Source: UBA7803 sp040219935 (GTDB lineage: Bacteria; Pseudomonadota; Gammaproteobacteria; Pseudomonadales; Azotimanducaceae). From it: a stretch of DNA of 64,000 nucleotides. The stretch spans positions 1-64,000 of the forward strand of contig JAVJUA010000011.1 in assembly GCA_040219935.1 (NCBI GenBank), written 5' to 3'. Position numbers and translations under genes: made by a program. Below are positions 25,969 through 32,786 of this stretch, one piece after another; the stretch's first letter is position 1, and each line of letters opens with the position of its first letter. A model generated the notes under the pieces. It was not told the DNA's origin. It saw only the letters and a program-made list of their open reading frames with translations, and did not search any database.

Positions 25969-26041
25969 CGGCCAGCACGTCGGGGTGGCCGGTGCCGCGG
26001 CGATGCGGGTAAGCTGGCTGAAACCGATCACCAGGACAGCC

Positions 26042-26806
26042 GTGGACTATCTGCAACCTAACGACGCCATGCACATGCCGGGCCTGCGCCTGGCCCTCAC
26101 CGTGGGCGTGCCGGCGCCCTACTCCATGTCGGCCAGGGCCGTCTTCGATCTGAAGGGCGTGCCCTACACCCCGGTGGCCCAGCACGGCGGCGCCGCCAAT
26201 CCCGACCTGGTGGCCTGGACCCGGCATCGCAACGCCCCGGTGGCCGTCTACGAAGACGAGCCGCCGCGCACCGGCTGGCTCGAGATCCTGAACCTGGCCG
26301 AGCGGCTGGGTTCCGGGCCGTCGCTGCTGCCGGACGACATCGGCGAGCGCATGACCATGATCGGCCTTACCCACGAGCTGATCGGCGAGGGTGGCTTCGT
26401 CTGGCAGATGCGGCTGGTGATGCTCGGCCTGGGTGGTCCGGAGCGGGCGGCGAAGGAGGCGGAGCGCAACCCCATGTACGCCGAATACGGCTACAGCGAG
26501 GCGGCCCGGGAGCGGGCCCTGGAGAAGGCCAAAGCCGTGCTGGAGGTGTTCACCGCCCACGCCCGGCGGCAGCGCTCGGCGGGCAGCAACTACCTGATCG
26601 GCGACCGGCTGTCGGCGCTGGACGTCTACTGGGCCTACTTCAGCCAGATCGTCCGCACCCTGCCCGAAGACCAGTGCCCGACCCCGGCGCCGCTGCGCAA
26701 GGCCTACGATCTGTCAGGCGAGGCGATCGGCGGTTGCGACCCGATTCTGCTGGAGCAGCGGCAATGGATCCTCGAGAACCACCTGACCCTGCCGATGACG
26801 TTCTGA
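26042..26806 (+). CDS. Glutathione S-transferase family protein
   Basis: 254 residues. The N-terminal half is thioredoxin-like (PYSMSARAVFDLKGVPYTPVAQHGGAANPDLVAWTRHRNAPVAVYEDEPPRTGWLEILNLAERL). The C-terminal half is all-helical, with SNYLIGDRLSALDVYWAYFSQI, the GST C-domain N-capping motif (SxxD). This subfamily is divergent, lacks a clear Ser/Cys/Tyr active-site signature, and its role is unknown. The start is uncertain: the GTG at 26042 (MDYLQPNDAMHMPG) is chosen over an ATG at 26069. The next gene begins inside its 3' end. Confidence 0.75.
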   Translation: MDYLQPNDAMHMPGLRLALTVGVPAPYSMSARAVFDLKGVPYTPVAQHGGAANPDLVAWTRHRNAPVAVYEDEPPRTGWLEILNLAERLGSGPSLLPDDIGERMTMIGLTHELIGEGGFVWQMRLVMLGLGGPERAAKEAERNPMYAEYGYSEAARERALEKAKAVLEVFTAHARRQRSAGSNYLIGDRLSALDVYWAYFSQIVRTLPEDQCPTPAPLRKAYDLSGEAIGGCDPILLEQRQWILENHLTLPMTF

Positions 26807-27186
26807 TCAGCCGCGGCCGCTGCCTGTGCGGCGCCGTGGCCTTCGAGGCCCGTGGCAGTGCGCTGTGGACGGCCTACTGTCACTGCCGCTCGTGCCGGCG
26901 CCAGACCGGCTCGCCGGTCACCCTGTACAGCGGCTTCGACTCGCAGCAGGTGCGCTTCAGCGGCGCCGAGCCCGGCACCTTCGCCTCGTCGCCGGGCACC
27001 GAACGCGGCTTCTGCCGCCACTGCGGCACGCCCATCTACTACCGCTCGACCCGCTGGCCGGGCGAGACCCACCTGTTCACCTGCACGTTCGACGCGCCTG
27101 AGGCGTTTCCGCCCCAGAGCCACGTCTACTTCGCGGAGCACCTGCCGGGCTTCGACGTGCGCGACGGCCTGCCGCGCAAGTCATAG
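26764..27186 (+). CDS. GFA family (glutathione-dependent formaldehyde-activating-like) zinc protein
   Basis: 140 residues. Zinc-binding Cys pattern GRCLCGAV, then CHCRSCRRQTG, then RGFCRHCGTPIYY, all typical of PF04828. Despite the family name, most members have unknown roles. The ATG at 26764 overlaps the GST gene by 43 bp and gives a 16-residue lead before the first Cys motif. There is no other ATG/GTG/TTG nearby; a CTG at 26803 overlapping the stop is a less likely alternative. The linkage to a GST gene is suggestive of glutathione chemistry. Confidence 0.85.
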   Translation: MDPREPPDPADDVLISRGRCLCGAVAFEARGSALWTAYCHCRSCRRQTGSPVTLYSGFDSQQVRFSGAEPGTFASSPGTERGFCRHCGTPIYYRSTRWPGETHLFTCTFDAPEAFPPQSHVYFAEHLPGFDVRDGLPRKS

Positions 27187-27195
27187 CCGGGCCGC

Positions 27196-28413
27196 TCAGC
27201 TCTTGGAAGCCCCGGTGGGCACCTCGTTGAACGGGATGCCTTTGTCCACCCGCACGTCCTGGGGCAGGCCCAGCACCCGCTCGGCGATGATGTTGGCCAT
27301 GATCTCGTCGGTGCCGCCGGCGATGCGCAGCCCCGGAATGCTCATGTAGGTGCCCTGGAACAGGCCGGCCTCGGCGGCGAACTTCTCGTCCCAGATGGCG
27401 CCCGACTGCTCCAGCAGGTCGATGGCGAACGATGCCATGTCCTGGGTCTTGGGCGCCCCCACCAGCTTGCCGATGGAGTTCTCGGGCCCAGGGATGTCAC
27501 CGCGCGAGAGCGCCGACAGGGTGCGGTAGGACGTGTACTTGAGGCCCGCCTCCTGGCAGTACCAGTCCGCCAGCTTGGCGCGCACGGCGGCGTTCTCGAT
27601 GGCGGGCTTGTCGTCGATCTGCACCTTCTGAGCCAGCTTGAAGACCCGGTCGAAACCCACCTGGGTGCCGCCGGCGCCGATGGAAGCGCGCTCGTTCATC
27701 AGCGTGGTCAGCGACACCTGCCAGCCCTGGCCCACGGCACCGAGGCGCTGGCTGTCGGGAATGCGCACGTCGGTGAAGTACACCTCATTGAAGTTGGCGT
27801 CGCCGGAGAGCTGCTTGATGGGCTTGATCTCGATGCCCGGGCTCTTCATGTCGAGGTAGAAGTAGGTCAGGCCCTTGTGCTTCGGCACCGTCGGGTCGGT
27901 GCGCACCACCAGAATGCCGTAGTCGGAGTAGTGGGCGCCCGACGTCCAGATCTTCTGGCCGTTGATGACCCAGTCGTCCCCATCCTTCACCGCCCGGGTG
28001 CGCAGCGCCGCCAGGTCGGAGCCGCCGGCCGGCTCGCTGAAGAGCTGGCACCAGATCTCCTCGCCGCTGGCGAGCTTGGGCAGGAAGCGCTGCTTGGCCT
28101 CGTCATCGGCCCACGTCATCAGCGTCGGCGCCGCCATGCCCTGGCCGATGCCGAAGATGCCGCCGGGGAGCTGATACTTCGACTCCTCCTGGTTCCAGAT
28201 CACCTGCTCGATGGCGGAGGCACCGCGGCCGCCGTACTCCTTCGGCCAGGTGATGCAGGCCCAGCCGGCGTCGTACTTGCGCTGCTGCCAGAGCTTGGCC
28301 TGCTCGATGTAGTTCTTGCCGGACAGCTCCTTCTTCGAGGGCACGTTCTTCTTCAGCCACTGCCGGGCTTCCTTGCGGAACTTGGCTTCTGCGGCGGTAT
28401 CGTTGAAATCCAT
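27196..28413 (-). CDS. Acyl-CoA dehydrogenase, subunit of a two-gene enzyme
   Basis: 405 residues. Motifs are FSEPAGGSDLAALRTRA, WVINGQKIWTSGAHYSDYGILVVRTDP and a C-terminus IPGLRIAGGTDEIMANIIAERVLGLP. The usual YEGT catalytic Glu position reads IAGGT, as in heterotetrameric enzymes of the FadE28/29 or ChsE type that act on sterol side chains and other bulky acyl-CoAs. The start ATG at 28413 has AGGAGA 8 bases upstream. It lies 32 bp downstream of a second, shorter acyl-CoA dehydrogenase gene on the same strand, so the two products probably pair. Substrate class is inferred. Confidence 0.9.
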   Translation of the reverse strand: MDFNDTAAEAKFRKEARQWLKKNVPSKKELSGKNYIEQAKLWQQRKYDAGWACITWPKEYGGRGASAIEQVIWNQEESKYQLPGGIFGIGQGMAAPTLMTWADDEAKQRFLPKLASGEEIWCQLFSEPAGGSDLAALRTRAVKDGDDWVINGQKIWTSGAHYSDYGILVVRTDPTVPKHKGLTYFYLDMKSPGIEIKPIKQLSGDANFNEVYFTDVRIPDSQRLGAVGQGWQVSLTTLMNERASIGAGGTQVGFDRVFKLAQKVQIDDKPAIENAAVRAKLADWYCQEAGLKYTSYRTLSALSRGDIPGPENSIGKLVGAPKTQDMASFAIDLLEQSGAIWDEKFAAEAGLFQGTYMSIPGLRIAGGTDEIMANIIAERVLGLPQDVRVDKGIPFNEVPTGASKS

Positions 28414-28445
28414 CGTCTCGTCTCCTGAATTCGTGGTGGGCCGGC

Positions 28446-29564
28446 TCAGGCGGCGTTGCTGTGCTCGACGGCCGTGATCAGCTTGTCCTGCCACAGGCCT
28501 TCGCTGCCGATGTTGACCGACAGCAGCTTGGCGCGGCGGTAGAAGAACTGGCAGTCGAACTCCCAGGTGTAGCCCATGCCGCCATGGGTCTGGATGTTCT
28601 CCTTGGACGCGAAGTAGTACGCCTGGGTGGCCGACACCCGGGCGGTGGCGGCCGCCAGCGGCAGCTCGGCGGCATCGGCGTTGAGCGCCCAGGCGCCGTA
28701 GTAGCAGTTCGAACGCGCCAGCGTGTTCTTCACGTACATGTTGGCCAGCTTGTGCTTGATCGCCTGATAGGAGGCGATGGGGCGGCCGAACGCGTAGCGG
28801 CCGAGCGCGTACTCGCGAGCCTGCTCCAGCGCCGCCTGTGAACCCCCTACCTGCTCCCAGGCGAACAGCACCGCGGCGCGGTTCAGAAGCTTCTGGGTCA
28901 GCGCCCAGCCTTCGCCCGGCTTGCCCAGCGGCTCGGCGGCGGCCTTGTCGAAATCGACGTTGGCGTGGCCGCGGGTCGGGTCCAGGGTGGGCACCGGGGT
29001 GGTGGTCACCGACTTGGCGTTCTTGCTCACCAGGTACAGCGCGGCGCCGTCGCCGCTGCCGTGGGCGGCCAGCACCACCATGACGTCGGCAATGGCGGCA
29101 TCCGGCACCGCGGTCTTGCTGCCGCTCAGCTTGCCGCCCTTCACCTTGGTCTCGAGCGTCTTCGGCGAGGTGCGCCCGGCACCCTCCGCCATGGCGAAGG
29201 TGCCGATGGCCTCGCCGGCCGCCAGCTTCGGCAGCCAGGCTTCCTTCTGCTCGGTGCTGCCGGCCAGCAGCAGGGCCTCGGTGGCCAGGTAGACCGACGA
29301 CGAGAACGGCACCGGCGCCACGGCGCGGCCCAGCTCCTCGGCGATGACGCAAAGCTCCAGGTAGGAAAGCCCGAGGCCGCCCAGCTCCTCCGGAATCACG
29401 GCGGCGGTCCAGCCCATGTCGACGATCTTCTTCCACAGCGTCGGATCGTACTCGGCGTCGCTGTCGAGTACCTTGCGCACCACCGAGGGCGGGCAGTTCT
29501 CGTCGAGGAACCGGCGGGCCTGGTCCCGCAGCATGTTCTGGTCTTCGGAAAATTCGAAGTTCAT
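28446..29564 (-). CDS. Acyl-CoA dehydrogenase, partner subunit
   Basis: 372 residues. MNFEFSEDQNMLRDQARRFLDENCPP is a typical N-terminal helix. The central domain is weaker (MAEGAGRTSPKTLETKVKGGKLSGSKTAVPDA), and ENIQTHGGMGYTWEFDCQFFYRRAKLL is the C-terminal FAD region with no YEG-type Glu. This degenerate partner next to a fuller acyl-CoA dehydrogenase is the pattern of two-gene alpha2beta2 enzymes in steroid and fatty-acid breakdown. The ATG at 29564 has AGGGGAA upstream. It is first gene of the operon and divergent from an exported-protein gene. Confidence 0.9.
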   Translation of the reverse strand: MNFEFSEDQNMLRDQARRFLDENCPPSVVRKVLDSDAEYDPTLWKKIVDMGWTAAVIPEELGGLGLSYLELCVIAEELGRAVAPVPFSSSVYLATEALLLAGSTEQKEAWLPKLAAGEAIGTFAMAEGAGRTSPKTLETKVKGGKLSGSKTAVPDAAIADVMVVLAAHGSGDGAALYLVSKNAKSVTTTPVPTLDPTRGHANVDFDKAAAEPLGKPGEGWALTQKLLNRAAVLFAWEQVGGSQAALEQAREYALGRYAFGRPIASYQAIKHKLANMYVKNTLARSNCYYGAWALNADAAELPLAAATARVSATQAYYFASKENIQTHGGMGYTWEFDCQFFYRRAKLLSVNIGSEGLWQDKLITAVEHSNAA

Positions 29565-29638
29565 GGACTTCCCCTGAAAATGATCGAGCCCGGGATTTTC
29601 GCCAGTTTGCGGCCAAAAGGCGAGCCCGGGCCCGGCGC

Positions 29639-29664
29639 GCCGGCGCAACGTGGTTTGCGCCGGC
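29639..29664. promoter_or_regulatory. Perfect 10-bp inverted repeat in a divergent promoter region
   Basis: GCCGGCGCAA (29639-29648) pairs with TTGCGCCGGC (29655-29664) over a 6-base loop. It lies between the acyl-CoA dehydrogenase operon and an exported-protein gene. The dyad is shaped like a TetR-type operator. Overlap with the -35 region of the plus-strand gene is likely. Confidence 0.4.
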
Positions 29665-29676
29665 CGGCGCCAGGCG

Positions 29677-29682
29677 TACTCT
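29677..29682 (+). promoter_or_regulatory. TACTCT -10 element 6 nt before the exported-protein start
   Basis: TACTCT, GCCGCC, then ATG at 29689. TTGCGC at 29655-29660 is a possible -35, with 16 bp between. It has the leaderless geometry also seen at other genes in the window. Confidence 0.4.
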
Positions 29683-29688
29683 GCCGCC

Positions 29689-30528
29689 ATGGCTTTGTAC
29701 CGATCACAGCGCAGGCCATCCGCTGGTACCGCCGGCCGGCTCGCCATCTCCACGCTGATGCTGGCCGGTTGGGCGGTGGCCGCCGGCGCGACCGCCGCCG
29801 CGGACGCCTATCCAAACCAGCGCGCTGAGGCCGTCCGCACCTGCCAGGCAGTGGATCCGGATGCCTATCAGAGCGGCCTCTGGTTGAATCCGGACGGCTA
29901 CCGGTCGTACTACGAGCGCTCGCGGTGCTTTCTGGACGCGGCCGTGCGCTTTCGCGATCCGGGGCTGTGCGACCAGGTGCGGCAGCGGCGCGCACTGCTG
30001 TCCTCGAGCTGGGGCTACAGTGAAGCGCGCTGCCGAGAGTTGGTCGCGTCCGGCATCGATGCGGATCGCCGCGCGCTCGCCGAGCGCCGCGAGGCATACC
30101 ACCGCGCCCCGGTTCGCCTGACCGGGCTGCGCATCGTGGGCAATGGCAACGGCCGCGACTACGACGTGATACCCGAGTTCTCCGGGAGCGGCGCGGGCGG
30201 ATACCGCCTGACCCTGCACCTGCAGCCGGCTCGAGGCACGCCCGTACTGGTGCACGAGGGCGGCTACCACGTCAGCGGCGCCCCCAGCCGGCTGCGTATC
30301 TACCTGCCGACACACGAAATCCGGGCCAGCTATCCATCCTTCGATGAAGATGCTGCCTATCACGTGATCGCGACGCTGGAGCTCAGCATCGGTCACGGCA
30401 GCCAGGACGGGATGTGGAGCCGCGACTTCATCGAACGCGAGTTTCCAGGGGTCGAGCGCCGCCAGTCGCTGACTCGCCGCGTGGTGTTCGGCGAGCTGAC
30501 CTTCCAGCCTGACCCGCCGGCCCCGTGA
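29689..30528 (+). CDS. Exported protein of unknown function
   Basis: 279 residues with a signal peptide (MALYRSQRRPSAGTAGRLAISTLMLAGWAVAAGATAAADA). The mature part has a Cys-containing domain (VRTCQAVDPDAYQSGLWLNPDGYRSYYERSRCFLDAAVRFRDPGLCDQVRQRRALLSSSWGYSEARC; four Cys) and then a beta-rich region (LTGLRIVGNGNGRDYDVIPEFSGSGAGGYRLTLHL ... VRVVFGELTFQ). I know no family. The four cysteines suggest disulfides in the periplasm. Confidence 0.75.
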   Translation: MALYRSQRRPSAGTAGRLAISTLMLAGWAVAAGATAAADAYPNQRAEAVRTCQAVDPDAYQSGLWLNPDGYRSYYERSRCFLDAAVRFRDPGLCDQVRQRRALLSSSWGYSEARCRELVASGIDADRRALAERREAYHRAPVRLTGLRIVGNGNGRDYDVIPEFSGSGAGGYRLTLHLQPARGTPVLVHEGGYHVSGAPSRLRIYLPTHEIRASYPSFDEDAAYHVIATLELSIGHGSQDGMWSRDFIEREFPGVERRQSLTRRVVFGELTFQPDPPAP

Positions 30529-30565
30529 GCAAGGTGCGCCCAGGCTCTCGAAGGGTGGTCGGTGC

Positions 30566-31795
30566 ATGGCGGGGGCGGCATTCGTGACCGATGCGCAGCA
30601 GACCGAGCTCGACGCGTTCCGTGCGGATACCCGCGCCTGGCTGGAAGCCAACTGCCCGCCTTCCATGCGCACCCGTATGGTGCCCGGCGAGGAGGTCACC
30701 GGCGGCCACAAGCGCCGCAGCAGCAACCCCGAAGCGTATCTGTGGCTGGAGCGCATGGCCGAGCGCGGCTGGACCGCGCCCACCTGGCCGGTGGACTACG
30801 GCGGCGCCGGGCTCGACAAGGCGCGCTTCCTGGTGCTGCTGGACGAACTGCAGCGGCTCAAAGCGCGGCCGCCGCTGCTGGGCATGGGGGTGAGCATGAT
30901 CGGCCCGACCCTGCTGGAGTTCGGCACCGAGGAGCAGAAGCGCCGCCACCTGCCGCCCATCGCCCGGGGCGAAACCGCCTGGTGCCAGGGCTACAGCGAG
31001 CCGGGCGCGGGTTCCGACCTGGCCAGCCTGTCGACGCGGGCCGACGATCAGCGCGACCACTATCTGGTGAACGGCTCGAAGATCTGGACGTCGGGGGCCG
31101 ATCACGCCGACTGGATGTTCTGCCTGGTGCGCACGGACCGCGACGCTGGCAAGCACCGGGGCATCAGCTTCCTGCTGCTGGCCATGGACAGCCCGGGCGT
31201 CAGCGTCCGGCCCATCGTCCTGATCAACGGCCATTCGCCCTTCTGCCAGACGTTCTTCGACAACGTCAGGGTGCCGAAGGCCGACCTGGTGGGTGACGTC
31301 AACGACGGCTGGACCGTGGGCAAGCGCCTGCTGCAGCACGAGCGCTCGGGGCTCACCGCCCTTGCCAGCGCCGAAAGCGCCGGACCGCTGGAGCGCATCA
31401 GGCCGTCGCTGCCGCTGGCCGAGCTGGCGAGACAGCACGCGGGCGCGGCTGGGGTGGACCCGGCGCTGCGCCGCGACATCGTCGCCAACGAGATGCACAA
31501 GCGCGCCTTCCTGCTTACGCGGCAGCGGTGCCTGGAGGAGTCGGACGCTGCCACGCCCGGCCCGGCCACCTCAATCTTCAAGTACGTCGAGGCTGAGTAC
31601 GTGAAGCAGCAGCTCGAGCTGCAGCTTCGCATCCGCGGCACCTCGGGGCTCGGCTGGTCTGGCGCGCCGTTCAGCGAGGAGGCGCTGCGCATGGGCCGGC
31701 TGTGGCTGGAGTCGAAGGCCATCTCCATCGCCGGCGGCTCCAACGAAATTCAGCTCAACATCATCGCCAAGCGCGTGCTCGGCCTGCCCGACTAG
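30566..31795 (+). CDS. Acyl-CoA dehydrogenase
   Basis: 409 residues. Motifs are CQGYSEPGAGSDLASLSTRA, YLVNGSKIWTSGADHADWMFCLVRTD and SIAGGSNEIQLNIIAKRVLGLP. As in the enzyme at 27196-28413, the usual YEGT Glu position reads IAGGS, placing it in the same broad subfamily. The start is the ATG at 30566 with AGGGTGG-like sequence upstream. A hotdog-fold dehydratase follows 12 bp later, so dehydrogenation and hydration of one acyl-CoA may be coupled here. Confidence 0.92.
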   Translation: MAGAAFVTDAQQTELDAFRADTRAWLEANCPPSMRTRMVPGEEVTGGHKRRSSNPEAYLWLERMAERGWTAPTWPVDYGGAGLDKARFLVLLDELQRLKARPPLLGMGVSMIGPTLLEFGTEEQKRRHLPPIARGETAWCQGYSEPGAGSDLASLSTRADDQRDHYLVNGSKIWTSGADHADWMFCLVRTDRDAGKHRGISFLLLAMDSPGVSVRPIVLINGHSPFCQTFFDNVRVPKADLVGDVNDGWTVGKRLLQHERSGLTALASAESAGPLERIRPSLPLAELARQHAGAAGVDPALRRDIVANEMHKRAFLLTRQRCLEESDAATPGPATSIFKYVEAEYVKQQLELQLRIRGTSGLGWSGAPFSEEALRMGRLWLESKAISIAGGSNEIQLNIIAKRVLGLPD

Positions 31796-31807
31796 GAGGA
31801 TCGCACC

Positions 31808-32671
31808 ATGCCCACGCCCATCACCGGACCGTACTGGGCAGCCCGCAACTGGTCGGCCGACGCCGGCGCCGGCAGCATCCACGACGACGCCACCGCCGCC
31901 CGCCTGGGGTTCCGCGGTGGCACCGTGGCCGGTGACGTGCATATGAACCAGTTTCCGCCGGTGCTGGTCGAGCTGTTCGGCCCGGCCTGGTTCGAGCGCG
32001 GCAACCTGTCGCTCGGCTTCAAGAACGCCACCGTCGATCGTGAAGGGGTAAGGGTGCTGGCCGAGCCCCTGGCCGCCGGCACGCATCAGACCACGGTGTG
32101 GATGACGCGCGACGACGGCCTGCTGGTGTGCACCGGCACCGCCGCCGTAGGCGATCACAGCCGGTCGGCCCTGCGCACCCAGCACCTGCGGTCCTGCGAC
32201 CCGGCCGAGCTCAAGATCCTCAACCGGCTGACGCCGGGGCTGTCGCTCGGCAGCTACGACATCGTCGCGGACCCCGAGAAGCAGTTTGACCGCTACGACC
32301 GGGGCCTGATCAGCGACCCGCTGCCGTGGTACCGCGATGGCTCGCCCTGGGGCGAGGTGGTGGCCGCGCCGTGCACCATCATCGAGTATCTGTGGGGCCA
32401 GCCGATGCTGGCGCTGCGGCCGCTGGTGGGCGAATCGGTGGGTCTGTTCGGCGCCATCGAGATCGGCTTCGTCAACGGCCCGTTCCTGCTGAACCGGCCG
32501 TACCGGCTGCAGAGCGAGGTGGTCTGCGTCGGCCAGAGCCCGCAGACCGAGTACGTGTGGTACGACACCGTCGCTTACGATCCGGCCGGCGCCGTGGTGG
32601 CGACGCTGCGCATGCAGTCGCGGGTGATGAAGGCGTCGTCACCGGCGTACGCGACGCCGGAGCAAGGCTGA
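31808..32671 (+). CDS. Hotdog-fold (MaoC/FAS1-dehydratase-like) protein, probable enoyl-CoA hydratase
   Basis: 287 residues, long enough for a double hotdog. The N-terminal half has SIHDDATAARLGFRGGTVAGDVHMNQFPPVLVELFGPAWFERGNLSLGFKNAT, and the second half PLVGESVGLFGAIEIGFVNGPFLLNRPYRLQSEVVCVGQSPQTEYVWYDTVA, each consistent with a hotdog lobe. The family adds water to enoyl-CoA or acts as a thioesterase; catalytic residues are not obvious. It is immediately downstream of an acyl-CoA dehydrogenase gene with an AGGAGGATCGCACC leader, so it likely performs the next step in the same pathway. Confidence 0.75.
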   Translation: MPTPITGPYWAARNWSADAGAGSIHDDATAARLGFRGGTVAGDVHMNQFPPVLVELFGPAWFERGNLSLGFKNATVDREGVRVLAEPLAAGTHQTTVWMTRDDGLLVCTGTAAVGDHSRSALRTQHLRSCDPAELKILNRLTPGLSLGSYDIVADPEKQFDRYDRGLISDPLPWYRDGSPWGEVVAAPCTIIEYLWGQPMLALRPLVGESVGLFGAIEIGFVNGPFLLNRPYRLQSEVVCVGQSPQTEYVWYDTVAYDPAGAVVATLRMQSRVMKASSPAYATPEQG

Positions 32672-32693
32672 CGCCGCCGCCGGCACCTGAAAG

Positions 32694-32709
32694 TGTGATG
32701 CGCGTCACC
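32694..32709. promoter_or_regulatory. CRP/Vfr-like site (TGTGA-N6-TCACC)
   Basis: TGTGA, TGCGCG, TCACC: matches the CRP core TGTGA-N6-TCACA with one mismatch, flanked by AAAG. It lies about 45 bp upstream of a TATCAT hexamer before the hybrid histidine kinase gene. The consensus is known from E. coli CRP; use here is inference. Confidence 0.4.
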
Positions 32710-32742
32710 ATCTTGCTGCCGAGTCCGTCGCGGCCGGGCTGG

Positions 32743-32748
32743 TATCAT
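32743..32748 (+). promoter_or_regulatory. TATCAT -10 candidate before the hybrid kinase
   Basis: TATCAT lies 38 nt before the ATG at 32787, downstream of the CRP-like site. No good -35 is visible at 17 bp spacing, as expected for an activated promoter. Confidence 0.35.
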
Positions 32749-32786
32749 ACGCGCTCCCGTACACGCTCCCGCTCACTCACCAGCCC

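Noticed and set aside
25965..25990. Hairpin CGGCCA...TGGCCG after the outer-membrane-like gene as terminator
   Set aside because: A 6-bp stem with a 12-base loop and no T-run is expected often in such GC-rich DNA.
27196..28413. Inactive acyl-CoA dehydrogenase because YEGT reads IAGGT
   Set aside because: The same pattern occurs in known heteromeric enzymes and in the dehydrogenase at 30566, so it is likely a subfamily feature, not a defect.
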